From NCBI RefSeq assembly GCF_004293625.1, contig NZ_CP033040.1, forward strand, positions 1,798,001 to 1,862,000: DNA of 64,000 nt. Direction: 5' to 3'. Origin of the DNA: Thiomicrorhabdus indica. Its GTDB lineage: Bacteria; Pseudomonadota; Gammaproteobacteria; Thiomicrospirales; Thiomicrospiraceae. The translations under genes and the position numbers were made by a program. Below the pieces are notes generated by a model that worked only from the letters and a program-made list of their open reading frames with translations, made no database searches and was not told where the DNA came from. Shown piece after piece: positions 18,111 to 27,082 of the stretch (positions are counted from its first letter, which is position 1; every line of letters starts with the position of its first letter).

Positions 18111-18201
18111 TGGCGGTGGACTAGGGATTCGAACCCCAGGTAGGCTACAAACCTACAACGGTTTTCAAGACCGCCGCCTTCAACCACTCAGCCAGTCCAC
18201 C
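18111..18201 (-). tRNA. tRNA-Ser (anticodon TGA)
   Basis: This is a 91-nt tRNA with long variable arm. The acceptor stem GGTGGAC/GTCCACC closes, the T arm contains GGTTCGAATCC, the anticodon loop reads CTTGAAA, and the 3' CCA is encoded. The last 13 or more bases of its 3' part are repeated at 6448-6460, identifying it as the island integration target. The gene is intact after integration. Confidence 0.92.
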
Positions 18202-18894
18202 TTCGTTTTGTTGGTGCGTATTATAGGGGGATTGAGACTGATTGCAACTCTATTTACGCATTTTTTTAAATTAATTTGCGTTTATTTTTCAGCACTCATT
18301 TAAGTATTTGATTTTCCACAAAACCTTACGCTTTCTTACCGGCCGGTAGCTTACATCCAAATTTATTAATCAATAACCAGACACAAAATTCGTTGTTCAC
18401 ACTTTAAAGATTTTACTTAGGCCTTCTACAACAGTTTTTGCCAAAATACCGGCAACAATCCCCTGCTAATAAAGCATAGCATCTATGTAGCACCTCCCCT
18501 CCATCATGAGAAACTCATTACACAAACATACCTCAATATATTCCAAAACAGCCTTTTACCTTGAATTAATGAACCTTTACCAACATTTCATACGCTTTTT
18601 TAGCACTAAATAATTCAATCGCTAATAACCATTTTTTAAAAGATCATATATAAATCAAAAACTTATGAAGTGGCATCTTGATTGCTATTCAACTTGCAAT
18701 CAACGCATACGCACTTTAACCAAGTCATTTTTACAGGTGTAATTTCAGAGTTCACACATTGCAAAAATTTCAAGGTGCATAACAAGTTGATTTCAGGGGA
18801 AAATCAAAAAAAGTACAAGACATTCAAACAAAAACTCATAAATAGATAGAGTTTTCTTGATAAGCTTACTTAATATAAATAATAGGCAAACTTT
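18202..18894. other. Noncoding AT-rich gap
   Basis: No convincing gene is seen in these 690 bases. The stretch is AT-rich and contains one copy of the ACCGGCCGGT palindrome at 18338-18347. It should hold promoters for tRNA-Ser and for the gene at 18895, but I cannot place them with certainty. Confidence 0.5.
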
Positions 18895-19845
18895 ATGAGT
18901 ATTCAAGGCACAGACGTTGTCCAATACATTGAAGAACATGGTTTAAGTTTAGTTCCCGAAGTCTTTTCAGTAATTTTTGACTTTTTATCTGGGACAAATC
19001 GTTTTCTACAAGAGCGAATTGAAACGGTAATGGAAACGGACCAGCTTACGGATGAAAACATCAAAGCTTTGTACAAGGACTATATTTTTCAAAAACAACT
19101 GCATGCAAGCATTATCACCGAAGAAGAAGTTGCCAAAACCTTAAACCTAATTGACCGTGTTCATAGCAAACTCGAAGAGACGACAAAAGCCTTGGATAAT
19201 GTCCAAGATACACTTGAATTTCGAAGCAAAGTCGTCGCTGAAATTGATACTCATGCTGAAATAGAGATGCTAAAAGATACAATCTCTCATGACATCAATA
19301 CTCTGTTATATGAAATAAATGACTCCAACCTATGGATCAAATATCGCCAAAAAGTAATTAAAGACCAACTAGGTGAACTCAAGTCTCAACAACGTGTTCA
19401 CTACCAAGACACTCTGACAAACTTACCCAACAAATTCTTCCTTAAACAAAAGCTCTCAGCAATCTGTAGTGTGCAAAATGCCAATCACTCAGACGAGCGT
19501 ATTTATATTGGAAAAATCACAATAGATAACCTTAGCACCTTAAATCAAATACACGGGCGAACCATTGGTGATGCTGTTTTAAGGAAACTTGGTAAAAATA
19601 TTCAAGATGTCATCCCAGAAAACTGGGAACTTTACCGAGTGGATGGCAACGATTTTGCACTATCTGGTCCGAATGAAATCAGTATGAATGAAATGTCGAT
19701 GAAACTGATTACCTTGAAAAAAACCTTTTCAGGAAAGCGGTTCAAAAGCAAAGTTTCTGATGAACCTGTCGTAACCTCGTTATCAGTTAAAGTCATCACT
19801 ATGCTCCGAGCTACTGCGGCTGAAGATATATTCGATGAGTTTTGA
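18895..19845 (+). CDS. Degenerate GGDEF-domain protein
   Basis: The product has 316 residues. The N-terminal part is helical (about 1-160). A GGDEF-like domain follows, starting at DTLTNLPNKFFL (about 173). The signature position reads YRVDGNDFAL instead of a GGDEF/GGEEF loop, so two of the key glycine/acidic positions are altered and diguanylate cyclase activity is unlikely. It may bind nucleotide or act as a scaffold. It lies in the chromosomal segment between the two mobile regions. Confidence 0.7.
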   Translation: MSIQGTDVVQYIEEHGLSLVPEVFSVIFDFLSGTNRFLQERIETVMETDQLTDENIKALYKDYIFQKQLHASIITEEEVAKTLNLIDRVHSKLEETTKALDNVQDTLEFRSKVVAEIDTHAEIEMLKDTISHDINTLLYEINDSNLWIKYRQKVIKDQLGELKSQQRVHYQDTLTNLPNKFFLKQKLSAICSVQNANHSDERIYIGKITIDNLSTLNQIHGRTIGDAVLRKLGKNIQDVIPENWELYRVDGNDFALSGPNEISMNEMSMKLITLKKTFSGKRFKSKVSDEPVVTSLSVKVITMLRATAAEDIFDEF

Positions 19846-19990
19846 TTCAAAAAACACAATCACTTCTAAAGCCGAAACATTTAAACCTTTTACTAAATCA
19901 AAATAATAAAAGCGTTCGGGCTTAACACGTCATTACAACACCAAATAAGCACCACATAACGCTAATGTTGGTTATAACTGCATAACCCAA

Positions 19991-20446
19991 TTAATTATTT
20001 ACAGCTGGATTAACAAGCCTTGGAGCTTTGTATTGATGCTGATGTCTTTTTAACAAAATCAGAAATAATCCGCAAAACGCCAGAATCACCTCAATTAGAA
20101 ACGCCAACATAATTTCAAACTGTGGAATACCATCCAGCAAAAAACCCAAGACTCTAAATACAACAAATGTTGCATAAAAGGTTGTAGATATTAATACAGC
20201 AGATTTCATTAAATCATTTCTGAAAGTTGCCATAAAAATAGAAAGACCTATAACAATCATCAGGCCACCCATTGCTCTCAAGTCACTGAGTAAACTAACG
20301 TATGATGAAAGGTTTCTATCAAGACTACTATTTTGCACATTCATACTTGCCAAATATTCATTAGGCGTTAAGGAAATAAATCCTCCCACCAAAATGATGA
20401 TCATCCCAGCAATCAATAGATAAATTTTTGTCATCAAGTTATCCAT
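19991..20446 (-). CDS. DUF4345-like membrane protein
   Basis: The product has 151 residues and four hydrophobic segments (about 6-25, 55-75, 82-102, 112-132), with a FISLTPNEYLASMNV stretch typical of DUF4345 proteins. The family's function is unknown. It follows the NmrA-like gene by 40 bases on the same strand and is probably co-transcribed with it. Confidence 0.65.
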   Translation of the reverse strand: MDNLMTKIYLLIAGMIIILVGGFISLTPNEYLASMNVQNSSLDRNLSSYVSLLSDLRAMGGLMIVIGLSIFMATFRNDLMKSAVLISTTFYATFVVFRVLGFLLDGIPQFEIMLAFLIEVILAFCGLFLILLKRHQHQYKAPRLVNPAVNN

Positions 20447-20486
20447 TTCACATTCCCCTTAAAATAAATAGTTAATCGCCGTGAGC

Positions 20487-21317
20487 CTAATTAGATATTG
20501 ACCAGACACCACTCTTATAAGTTCTTTCAACATACGCACCAAAGTTTTTCGCAGAGCGACCCAATACTTTTTCAACCGTATTGGTTGTCCACTCATTTCG
20601 ACCATCCAATACATTGACGAAAAGTTCCTTAATTAACCACGCCATATCGTCAGGAATCCCCTGAGCTTTGGCTCCAGCCAAATAAGCGTCAACCGGAACC
20701 CCTTTATAAACAATGCTCTGATTAGTGACCTCTGCAATGGCTTTAACGCAATCATCAAATGTGAGCATTTCCGGTCCAGTAATTTCCAGTAACTGATTGT
20801 TTAAATCAATTCTTGTCAGTGCGGCCACAACAACATCGGCAATATCGTCCACATCAATAAAAGGTTCTAGAGCTTTGGCTTCAGGCAAAATCAACTCACC
20901 CGATTGAATGCCATCAAGCATAAAACTCTCGCTAAAATTCTGCATAAACCAACTGGCACGAATAATATTCCAAGTCAGTCCGCTTTCTTTAACCACCATC
21001 TCAGCTCGTTGTGCGCCTTCCTCACCTCGCCCAGATAATAAAACAACATGTTTTATCTGTTTCTCTTTTGCCAATCCGACAAAAGCTTTAATATCCTCCT
21101 CGGCTTGTAGGACAGCAAGATCCGGCACGTAAGTAACATAAACTGAGTGAACGCCTTCCAATGCTTCCCCCCAAGTTTCGCGTTTTGTCCAATCAAATGG
21201 AATTTCTGTGCTTCTCGAAAGCCCTCTTGTTACATAGCCAGAGTCTTCTAACTTGTTTAAAACTCTTACACCCGTTTTACCGTTAGATCCAATGACGGCA
21301 ATAATTTCCTGTTCCAT
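20487..21317 (-). CDS. NmrA-like NAD(P)-binding oxidoreductase
   Basis: The 276-residue product begins MEQEIIAVIGSNGKTGVRVL, the GxxGxxG-type dinucleotide site of NmrA/atypical short-chain dehydrogenase proteins. The central NIIRASWFMQNFSESF motif is characteristic of NmrA-like and ergot-alkaloid-type members. Such proteins sense redox cofactors or reduce small molecules; the substrate cannot be read from sequence. It is divergent from an AraC regulator 77-137 bases away, which probably controls it together with the DUF4345 gene. Confidence 0.8.
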   Translation of the reverse strand: MEQEIIAVIGSNGKTGVRVLNKLEDSGYVTRGLSRSTEIPFDWTKRETWGEALEGVHSVYVTYVPDLAVLQAEEDIKAFVGLAKEKQIKHVVLLSGRGEEGAQRAEMVVKESGLTWNIIRASWFMQNFSESFMLDGIQSGELILPEAKALEPFIDVDDIADVVVAALTRIDLNNQLLEITGPEMLTFDDCVKAIAEVTNQSIVYKGVPVDAYLAGAKAQGIPDDMAWLIKELFVNVLDGRNEWTTNTVEKVLGRSAKNFGAYVERTYKSGVWSISN

Positions 21318-21454
21318 GTTTCACCTCATAGCGATTAATTTAGGTTTTTGAAATTTGTTTCAACTTCAGAAATAGTTTATAAAAGCAATGACTTATGTTT
21401 AATGCTCCTATGTCCATACTATTTTGCAGTTTGTCCAAACAAGAGGCTTTCCAC

Positions 21455-22417
21455 ATGAATGAGATTCATCAGCGAGAAATTCCAAAGCTATCCGACGCCT
21501 TAGGACAAACGCTATATTCGTTAAGACTCAATGGTTTGATGTATGCCAATTCAGAGCTCACCGCTCCATGGGGACTAGAGATGCCCCCAATGCCTGGAAA
21601 AATGATGTTTCATATCGTCACTAAAGGGAGCTGCTGGCTAGGTTTTAAAAATGATGAAACGGTGCTTTTACAACCCGGCGAATTGGTTCTAATACCTAAA
21701 GGAGAGGGACATTCAATTGCCTCGCAGAAAAATAGTGAATGCAAGGGCTTTTTTGAAATTCCAGTAACTAAACTGTCGGAACGTTTTGAATTTATGCAGT
21801 ATGGCGGTGGCGGCGACGAGACCCATATAACTTGTGGCATCTTAAGCTTTGATCATATCGCAGGACAAAAACTGATTTCTCAATTACCCCCTGCCATCCA
21901 TATAAAGTCTGAAAATAATGAGCTACCTGAACAACTCAATACGCTTATCAACATTATGGCAAACGAGGTTGCAAATTCCTCAACCGGTGGGGAGACCGTT
22001 GTGGCGAACTTAGCCGATATCATCGTAATTAAAGCAATACGTTACTGGCTAAAAAACTCGAAAGAAGCCAAAGAAGGATGGTTAGGTGCGCTAAAAGACC
22101 CCAAAATTGGTAAAGCCTTGGCGGCCATTCACAACCAGCCTGGTGCCACTTGGAACGTGGAACGCCTTGCAGAGCAAGCTGGCATGTCTAGATCTGGGTT
22201 TTCCGCTCGTTTTACTGAAATCATGGGCATGTCAGTCAAACAATATTTAACGGAATGGAGAATGCAGCTCGCCAGAATGAAAATTATGCAGTCCCCCGTT
22301 TCTTTGCCTGATCTGGCTGAAGAATTGGGCTACCAATCCGAAGCCGCTTTCTCGCGTGCTTATAAACGAGTATTTGGATTGCCGCCATTCCGTCAAAACC
22401 AAAAGAATACAGACTAA
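21455..22417 (+). CDS. AraC-family regulator with cupin-type N-terminal domain
   Basis: From the chosen start MNEIHQREIPKL, preceded by GAGG, the protein has 320 residues; an in-frame ATG at 21395 would add 20. An N-terminal cupin-like ligand domain (MMFHIVTKGSCWLGF, then VLLQPGELVLIPKGEGHSI) is followed by two helix-turn-helix motifs at the C-terminus: WNVERLAEQAGMSRSGFSAR and DLAEELGYQSEAAFSRAYKR, ending GLPPFRQ. This matches the AraC/cupin-6 type. It most likely regulates the divergent NmrA-like operon. Confidence 0.85.
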   Translation: MNEIHQREIPKLSDALGQTLYSLRLNGLMYANSELTAPWGLEMPPMPGKMMFHIVTKGSCWLGFKNDETVLLQPGELVLIPKGEGHSIASQKNSECKGFFEIPVTKLSERFEFMQYGGGGDETHITCGILSFDHIAGQKLISQLPPAIHIKSENNELPEQLNTLINIMANEVANSSTGGETVVANLADIIVIKAIRYWLKNSKEAKEGWLGALKDPKIGKALAAIHNQPGATWNVERLAEQAGMSRSGFSARFTEIMGMSVKQYLTEWRMQLARMKIMQSPVSLPDLAEELGYQSEAAFSRAYKRVFGLPPFRQNQKNTD

Positions 22418-22576
22418 CTAAGACTTTTCACTTCAAGCCACTGCAATTACCATCTTGAGCAATAAACGAGGTTCGGCTCGTTTAGTATTTAAGCCAATGT
22501 TTTAATATTTCAAGTCACAACAGCTGAGGTTGACGGACTTTTTGCCAAACCTTCTTTTGAACAGATTTTGAATACA

Positions 22577-22616
22577 AAAAAACCGGAAATCTCTTATGAG
22601 AATTTCCGGTTTTTAG
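22577..22616. terminator. Bidirectional terminator beside tRNA-fMet fragment
   Basis: AAACCGGAAAT (22580-22590) pairs with ATTTCCGGTTT (22602-22612), with A and T runs on the two sides. It originally terminated the initiator tRNA transcript on the reverse strand. Confidence 0.8.
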
Positions 22617-22620
22617 AATG

Positions 22621-22670
22621 TGGTAGCGGGGGCTGGATTTGAACCAACGACCTTCGGGTTATGAGCCCGA
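22621..22670 (-). other. ICE attachment site: displaced 3' part of tRNA-fMet
   Basis: Read on the reverse strand, these 50 bases form the 3' part of an initiator tRNA: the anticodon arm with loop CTCATAA and the three G-C pairs of fMet, the T arm GGTTCAAATCC, the acceptor 3' strand and an encoded CCA. The 5' half (D arm, acceptor 5' strand) is missing and replaced by unrelated sequence that leads into parA 58 bases later. This is the expected scar of an ICE inserted at the tRNA 3' half, so the ICE begins here and extends right. Confidence 0.8.
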
Positions 22671-22728
22671 ATAGGAGCTATAGACAAGTTGTTTTCAACA
22701 GTAAATCTAAATAAAAGAGATTTATTGT

Positions 22729-23550
22729 ATGAAGAAAACACCAAAAATTATTTCCGTCGCCTCAACAAAAGGCGGCGTGGGAAAAACAACAACAAGTGCA
22801 AATCTTGGAGCCTTTCTTTCCGATCAAGACCTAAAAGTCCTTCTAATTGATGCTGATGTTCAGCCTAGTCTATCTGAGTACTATGTCATCGATGAAATTG
22901 CCGATTTTGGTCTAACAAATCTAATCACCAATCCTCAAGTACAACCTGAATTGGTTGCCTCAAAAATTGAAGAAAATCTACACATCGTAATGTCTGATGA
23001 TCCAGAAGGAGATTTACAAAACTGGGTCAGAAATACAGCTGACGGTCGTACACGTCTAAAAATGATTCTCAAAAAACGTTTTTGCGAATATGACGTGATA
23101 ATTATCGACACCCAAGGTGCCGTGGGCGCATTACAAGAAGCAACGATTATTGCAGCCGATATGATTATCAGTCCTGTAATTCCGGATAAATTATGCGCTG
23201 GTGAATTTATTCACAATACGCTAGGAATGATTAACCGTCTTGCTGAATCCGCAGAATTCATGGGTTTCGAAATAGCCCCTTTGAAAGCATTTCTCAACTG
23301 CACAGCCAACACAAATGATAGCCAAGCTTATGCAGCAGATATTCGATCATTGGAGTACCAAGCTATCTGTAGGGTACCTGTCACCATTCTCAATTCAGAA
23401 ATCCCTGATACGGTTGCATTTCGAGATGCAACCAGTTCACAAATGCCTGCCCACCGATATGAAAAAACATCCACACGAAAAACCGGATCAGCTTTTGGTC
23501 TTATGAGTGCCCTCGTCAAAGAGCTTGATGTAATCAATGAGGTGCAATAA
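22729..23550 (+). CDS. parA: ParA/Soj-family partition ATPase of the ICE
   Basis: The product has 273 residues. The deviant Walker A motif KGGVGKTTT is at about 14-22, followed by LLIDADVQPS and VIIIDTQGA (switch/Walker B). ParA homologues sit at the attachment-site end of ICEHin1056/PFGI-1/PAPI-1-type elements and help keep the excised circle. The gene starts 58 bases inside the tRNA-fMet boundary and its stop overlaps the start of parB (TAATG). Confidence 0.92.
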   Translation: MKKTPKIISVASTKGGVGKTTTSANLGAFLSDQDLKVLLIDADVQPSLSEYYVIDEIADFGLTNLITNPQVQPELVASKIEENLHIVMSDDPEGDLQNWVRNTADGRTRLKMILKKRFCEYDVIIIDTQGAVGALQEATIIAADMIISPVIPDKLCAGEFIHNTLGMINRLAESAEFMGFEIAPLKAFLNCTANTNDSQAYAADIRSLEYQAICRVPVTILNSEIPDTVAFRDATSSQMPAHRYEKTSTRKTGSAFGLMSALVKELDVINEVQ

Positions 23551-25178
23551 TGACTAAAAATATTCAAAGAGTCGCACTTTCAGCGGTTGGGAATCGATCC
23601 CTAAAAAGTAAAGTTTCAGAGCCATCAGACCCGATAAGTCGCACGCCCATGCGTGTAAAAATTGTTGATATTGAACCTTATGATAAAAACCCTCGAACAG
23701 TTAAAAATGATTCTTATGATGAAATCAAAGAATCAATCCGTGAAAAGGGTTTAGAGCAGCCATTTACGATTACACGTCGTCCAGGAGATCATACTTATAC
23801 AACGAGAGCCGGTGGCAACACACGGCTTGCGATACTTAAAGAGCTGTACGCCGAAACAAAGTCTGATGAATTCTTGTTTGCAGATGTTTATTTTGAGCCA
23901 TTTACTAAAGAACAAGACTTATTAATTAGTCACCTTACCGAAAACGATCTACGCGGTAATCTTACTCTGCTTGATCGAGCGAAAGGCGTTATTCAAGCAC
24001 GAGATTTAATTGAAAAAGAACTAGATCGAAAGCTCTCTCTAAGAGAGTTATCAGAACAATTAAAACAAAATGGTTACTCTCTTAATCATGTTGCGATAAG
24101 CGCACTAATCTACGCTTTAGAAGAGCTTTATCCTGTCTTACCTGAACTATTAGAAGACGGTGCCGGAAAGCCTGTGGTTGAGCGTGTCCGTAAAGTTGAA
24201 GGTCAGTTAAAAGACGTTTGGAAGCAACTTGAGCAGCCTGAAGAAGACTTTAAAACCGTCTTTAATGAGGCGTTAAAAGAAGCTTACGCACATTCCGATC
24301 GAGGTATTGATACCGATGAAATCTTTAGAGCATTCGAAGCAGAAGCTGCGCTGTCAACAGGGATTGATATTAATTCTATTCGAGTAAAGATTGCGCAATT
24401 ACTTGCAACAAAGCCCCCTGCTCCAAAAGAACCTGATATTGATATTACAGAAAAATCAAATCCGTCAGAACAAATAGTAACTGATTCAACAACAGAGTTA
24501 ACAGAAGAAGAAATCAGCAATGATGAGCCAGAAATAACTGAAGAACTTGAAACACCCTATCAAGAAGGTGAGCCACAAAATGAAGAAAAAAATAAAGAGT
24601 TAGTTCAAAAACCAATAAAGCAAAAAAAAGAAGATGTTCTATCTGACGCAGCCGAAAAAATTCTTAATGAAAATCCAGATGAGTCTATTGAAGATGATGA
24701 TTTATATCATCTACGCGAAATTGCGCTAAAACAAGCCGTTTTAGTCGCAGAAGAATGTGGTATTGAAGACTTGGTAATCAAATTGAATCGCGGCTTTGGT
24801 TGGGCATTAGCAGATATGCCGCAAGAGATTCATTTTACTAACTGTGGAATTGATGATTCAAAACCTGAATTTAAGCGCATTTGGGAGATCTGGTTTAGCT
24901 TGTATCAGCTTTGCGGTGCAACACTGAACAATAAGAAAACTCACTACACTAAATTAATTGTCCATGAAAATGATTTGAAAGCACTTGTCGAAGAACGATT
25001 CGATGAAATCAGTGATCTTGGTCAGTACAGTTCAACAATTAGTTTAAATTACTCGTTGCCAATAACAGCCAGTGATGTACTGCTTAATAAAGTAAATCAG
25101 CTCCAAGTTATTACAAGAAAGATTATGTCAAACGGTGATTCTCAGCAGATTAACATCTGGGAGGAATCACATGGCTAA
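23550..25178 (+). CDS. parB: ParB-family partition protein of the ICE
   Basis: The product has 542 residues. An N-terminal ParB/Spo0J nuclease-like domain (about 30-150) contains GLEQPFTITRR, AGGNTRLAIL and TENDLRGNLTLLDRA, followed by a helix-turn-helix region. The middle (about 290-370) is a Glu-rich low-complexity linker, and the C-terminal 170 residues form a further helical domain seen in the ICE-type ParB. It is longer than chromosomal ParB (about 300 residues). It is coupled to parA upstream and overlaps the next gene slightly. Confidence 0.88.
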   Translation: MTKNIQRVALSAVGNRSLKSKVSEPSDPISRTPMRVKIVDIEPYDKNPRTVKNDSYDEIKESIREKGLEQPFTITRRPGDHTYTTRAGGNTRLAILKELYAETKSDEFLFADVYFEPFTKEQDLLISHLTENDLRGNLTLLDRAKGVIQARDLIEKELDRKLSLRELSEQLKQNGYSLNHVAISALIYALEELYPVLPELLEDGAGKPVVERVRKVEGQLKDVWKQLEQPEEDFKTVFNEALKEAYAHSDRGIDTDEIFRAFEAEAALSTGIDINSIRVKIAQLLATKPPAPKEPDIDITEKSNPSEQIVTDSTTELTEEEISNDEPEITEELETPYQEGEPQNEEKNKELVQKPIKQKKEDVLSDAAEKILNENPDESIEDDDLYHLREIALKQAVLVAEECGIEDLVIKLNRGFGWALADMPQEIHFTNCGIDDSKPEFKRIWEIWFSLYQLCGATLNNKKTHYTKLIVHENDLKALVEERFDEISDLGQYSSTISLNYSLPITASDVLLNKVNQLQVITRKIMSNGDSQQINIWEESHG

Positions 25179-25758
25179 TTTCCAAAGAGATATGCTAAGT
25201 CTGGTTATTAAACAGATTTGCCAACAATCAGAAGACGGCCGTTTAAAAGAAGTAATGGCAGAATTTGATTTAACTGAAGAAGACATTAAAGCCTTTTCAG
25301 GATTACATCATAGCGCGGTGGAAAGACTTTCGAAATCCAGGGTGCAACCCTTCAAAATCACCCCTAATAAAGAAACTATTTCTTACATTAAATCAATCGC
25401 TGAAGAGTGTGCACTGCAAGAAAGAGCAATCAAGTTAGCCGCCCCTAATGATTTTCTCGCTCGATTTTTTGGAATTAGTTCACGAGAAGCATTTGCTAAA
25501 CGGGTAATGAATGGAGTTGATGCCAAGCGTGTTAAACGCGTTGTGCAAATCAATCAAGAGAAAAAAATCATAGAAAAATATCTCCGTGTAAGTCAAGAAT
25601 GCAAAATTGAACTTACCGCTAAAGATTATTGTGATATTTGCGAAGAACTTCTATCTGAAAGCATACATGTAAATTTAAAGGTTGTGTGGCTCACGATAGA
25701 AGAATATCGAACCGAATGCGCATTGCCGGTCGAGGAAAAAATTGGATTAGAGGTGTAG
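25171..25758 (+). CDS. DUF2857-type ICE protein
   Basis: The start MANFQRDMLSLVIKQ has a GGGAGGAA ribosome binding site; an upstream ATG at 25135 lacks one. The 195-residue product resembles the DUF2857/STY4526-like proteins conserved beside parB in PFGI-1-type elements, including the DFLARFFGISSREAFAKR helix-turn-helix-like stretch at about 92-109. Function is unknown, probably DNA-related. It overlaps parB by 8 bases and is followed by trfA after two bases. Confidence 0.7.
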   Translation: MANFQRDMLSLVIKQICQQSEDGRLKEVMAEFDLTEEDIKAFSGLHHSAVERLSKSRVQPFKITPNKETISYIKSIAEECALQERAIKLAAPNDFLARFFGISSREAFAKRVMNGVDAKRVKRVVQINQEKKIIEKYLRVSQECKIELTAKDYCDICEELLSESIHVNLKVVWLTIEEYRTECALPVEEKIGLEV

Positions 25759-25760
25759 AA

Positions 25761-26642
25761 ATGGGAATTCAAAATACTGCACTTCAAGAAAAAGTAAATG
25801 CACTGAGTAGCCAATTTCATCCGGATGGAACGATCAAAAGTAAAACACCGCAGAATAAACCCAAGCAGTTAAGTTTGCCTGGTTGGGAGGATAAGAGCTG
25901 GGGAGCACCCAATGCAGTCCTTAGAGGGGCTTTATTCGCCGCTACACAAGGTCGTAATCGCCGCTTATGTGAACGAGAGCTAATAGCGACTCTTGAAGGT
26001 TATGAAATACGCTACACAGGCATCCAGCTAACTCAATCCGATTTGAATCTTTGGGAAGCATTATTACATCTCTCCAGAGCAAACCCACTTGGTAGTGAAG
26101 CTCTATTTTCTGCCTATGAAATCCTAAAACAATTAGGTAAAGGCACATCTAAAACTGACTACGAAAGTCTTAAAAAAAGCTTGGCACGTTTAAGATCTGC
26201 CGATGTTGAAATCACAATTAAAAATGAAAAAACCTATTTTGGCCAACTCTGCGGTATTAGCGGTGAATTAGATGAAAAAACCGATGAATACCGTTTTAAA
26301 TTCAGCGGTGGATTGATTAGCTTATTTGATAGCGGTTGGTCAAAGATTGATTTTGAACAACGCCAACAACTGAAAGACAAGCCGTTGGCTTTATGGCTTC
26401 ACGGTCTATACAGTAGTCATGCACGCCCTTACCCAATGAAAATTGAGAGTATCCATAAGCTTTGTGGGAGTGATACAAAACAATTAAAACACTTTACGGC
26501 ATCGGTTAAAAAAGCGCATCAAGATTTAATTGAGATAGGTCTACTGAAAAAATTTGAAGTATCAAATGGTATCGTGAGCGTTGAAAAAAAGGCAACAAAA
26601 AGTCAGCTAAAACACCTTAAAAATAAAGGTGAAAAAAAGTGA
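25761..26642 (+). CDS. TrfA-like replication initiator
   Basis: The 293-residue product starts with MGIQNTALQEKV. It shows the TrfA pattern: WGAPNAVLRGALFAATQG at about 51-68, a YTGIQLTQSDLNLWEALL stretch, and a C-terminal winged-helix part (LWLHGLYSSHARPYPMKIES). TrfA proteins bind iterons and load the host helicase in IncP plasmids. Eight direct repeats begin 18 bases after the stop, exactly where an initiator's iterons are expected. The ICE probably replicates autonomously as a circle after excision. Confidence 0.85.
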   Translation: MGIQNTALQEKVNALSSQFHPDGTIKSKTPQNKPKQLSLPGWEDKSWGAPNAVLRGALFAATQGRNRRLCERELIATLEGYEIRYTGIQLTQSDLNLWEALLHLSRANPLGSEALFSAYEILKQLGKGTSKTDYESLKKSLARLRSADVEITIKNEKTYFGQLCGISGELDEKTDEYRFKFSGGLISLFDSGWSKIDFEQRQQLKDKPLALWLHGLYSSHARPYPMKIESIHKLCGSDTKQLKHFTASVKKAHQDLIEIGLLKKFEVSNGIVSVEKKATKSQLKHLKNKGEKK

Positions 26643-26659
26643 ATCTGTGGCCATTAAAA

Positions 26660-26725
26660 TATCGTGAATCGGCCGACCAAGGTATCGTGAATCGAGCGAC
26701 CAACTATCGTGAATCGACCGACCAA
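26660..26725. repeat. Iteron cluster 1 (three copies)
   Basis: Three direct 21-bp repeats start at 26660, 26683 and 26705, spaced 22-23 bp (about two helical turns). Core consensus: CGTGAATCGRSCGACCAA. They lie immediately downstream of the TrfA-like gene and are likely its binding sites in an origin of replication. A long frame through this region (26639-27541) is judged spurious. Confidence 0.88.
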
Positions 26726-26887
26726 ACAACATCACCTATATATACTTTACGTAATGTAATTAGTGTATTTGTGTATCAAAAATTAAAATACTCTAGTATT
26801 AAAAATCTAGGTACACCATATCGTAAAATAACTCGAAACTTCCAAGATAGAATAGAGTTATTTAACACCTATTTTATATACTTTACG

Positions 26888-26998
26888 TGTCGTGAATCGG
26901 CCGACCAAGGTATCGTGAATCGAGCGACCAACTATCGTGAATCGGCCGACCAAGGTATCGTGAATCGAGCGACCAACTATCGTGAATCGACCGACCAA
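26888..26998. repeat. Iteron cluster 2 (five copies)
   Basis: Five direct repeats of the same 21-bp unit start at 26888, 26911, 26933, 26956 and 26978 in the same orientation. The 160-bp stretch between the two clusters is very AT-rich, as expected for an unwinding region. TTACCCACA at 27040-27048 is one base off the DnaA-box consensus. Together 26660-27050 is a candidate vegetative origin. Confidence 0.88.
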
Positions 26999-27082
26999 GG
27001 CTGTTTCAGCAAACCCCTACCGCAAGGCTTTTCAGTCACTTACCCACAGGCCGCTAATCTTTATTTAATCTATTTTAATCCC

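Noticed and set aside
6448-18117. Complete prophage
   Set aside because: No capsid, portal, terminase, tail or lysis genes; content fits a satellite-like integrative island.
26660-26998. CRISPR repeats
   Set aside because: Units of 21 bp are separated by only 1-2 bases and follow a TrfA-like gene; iterons explain them.
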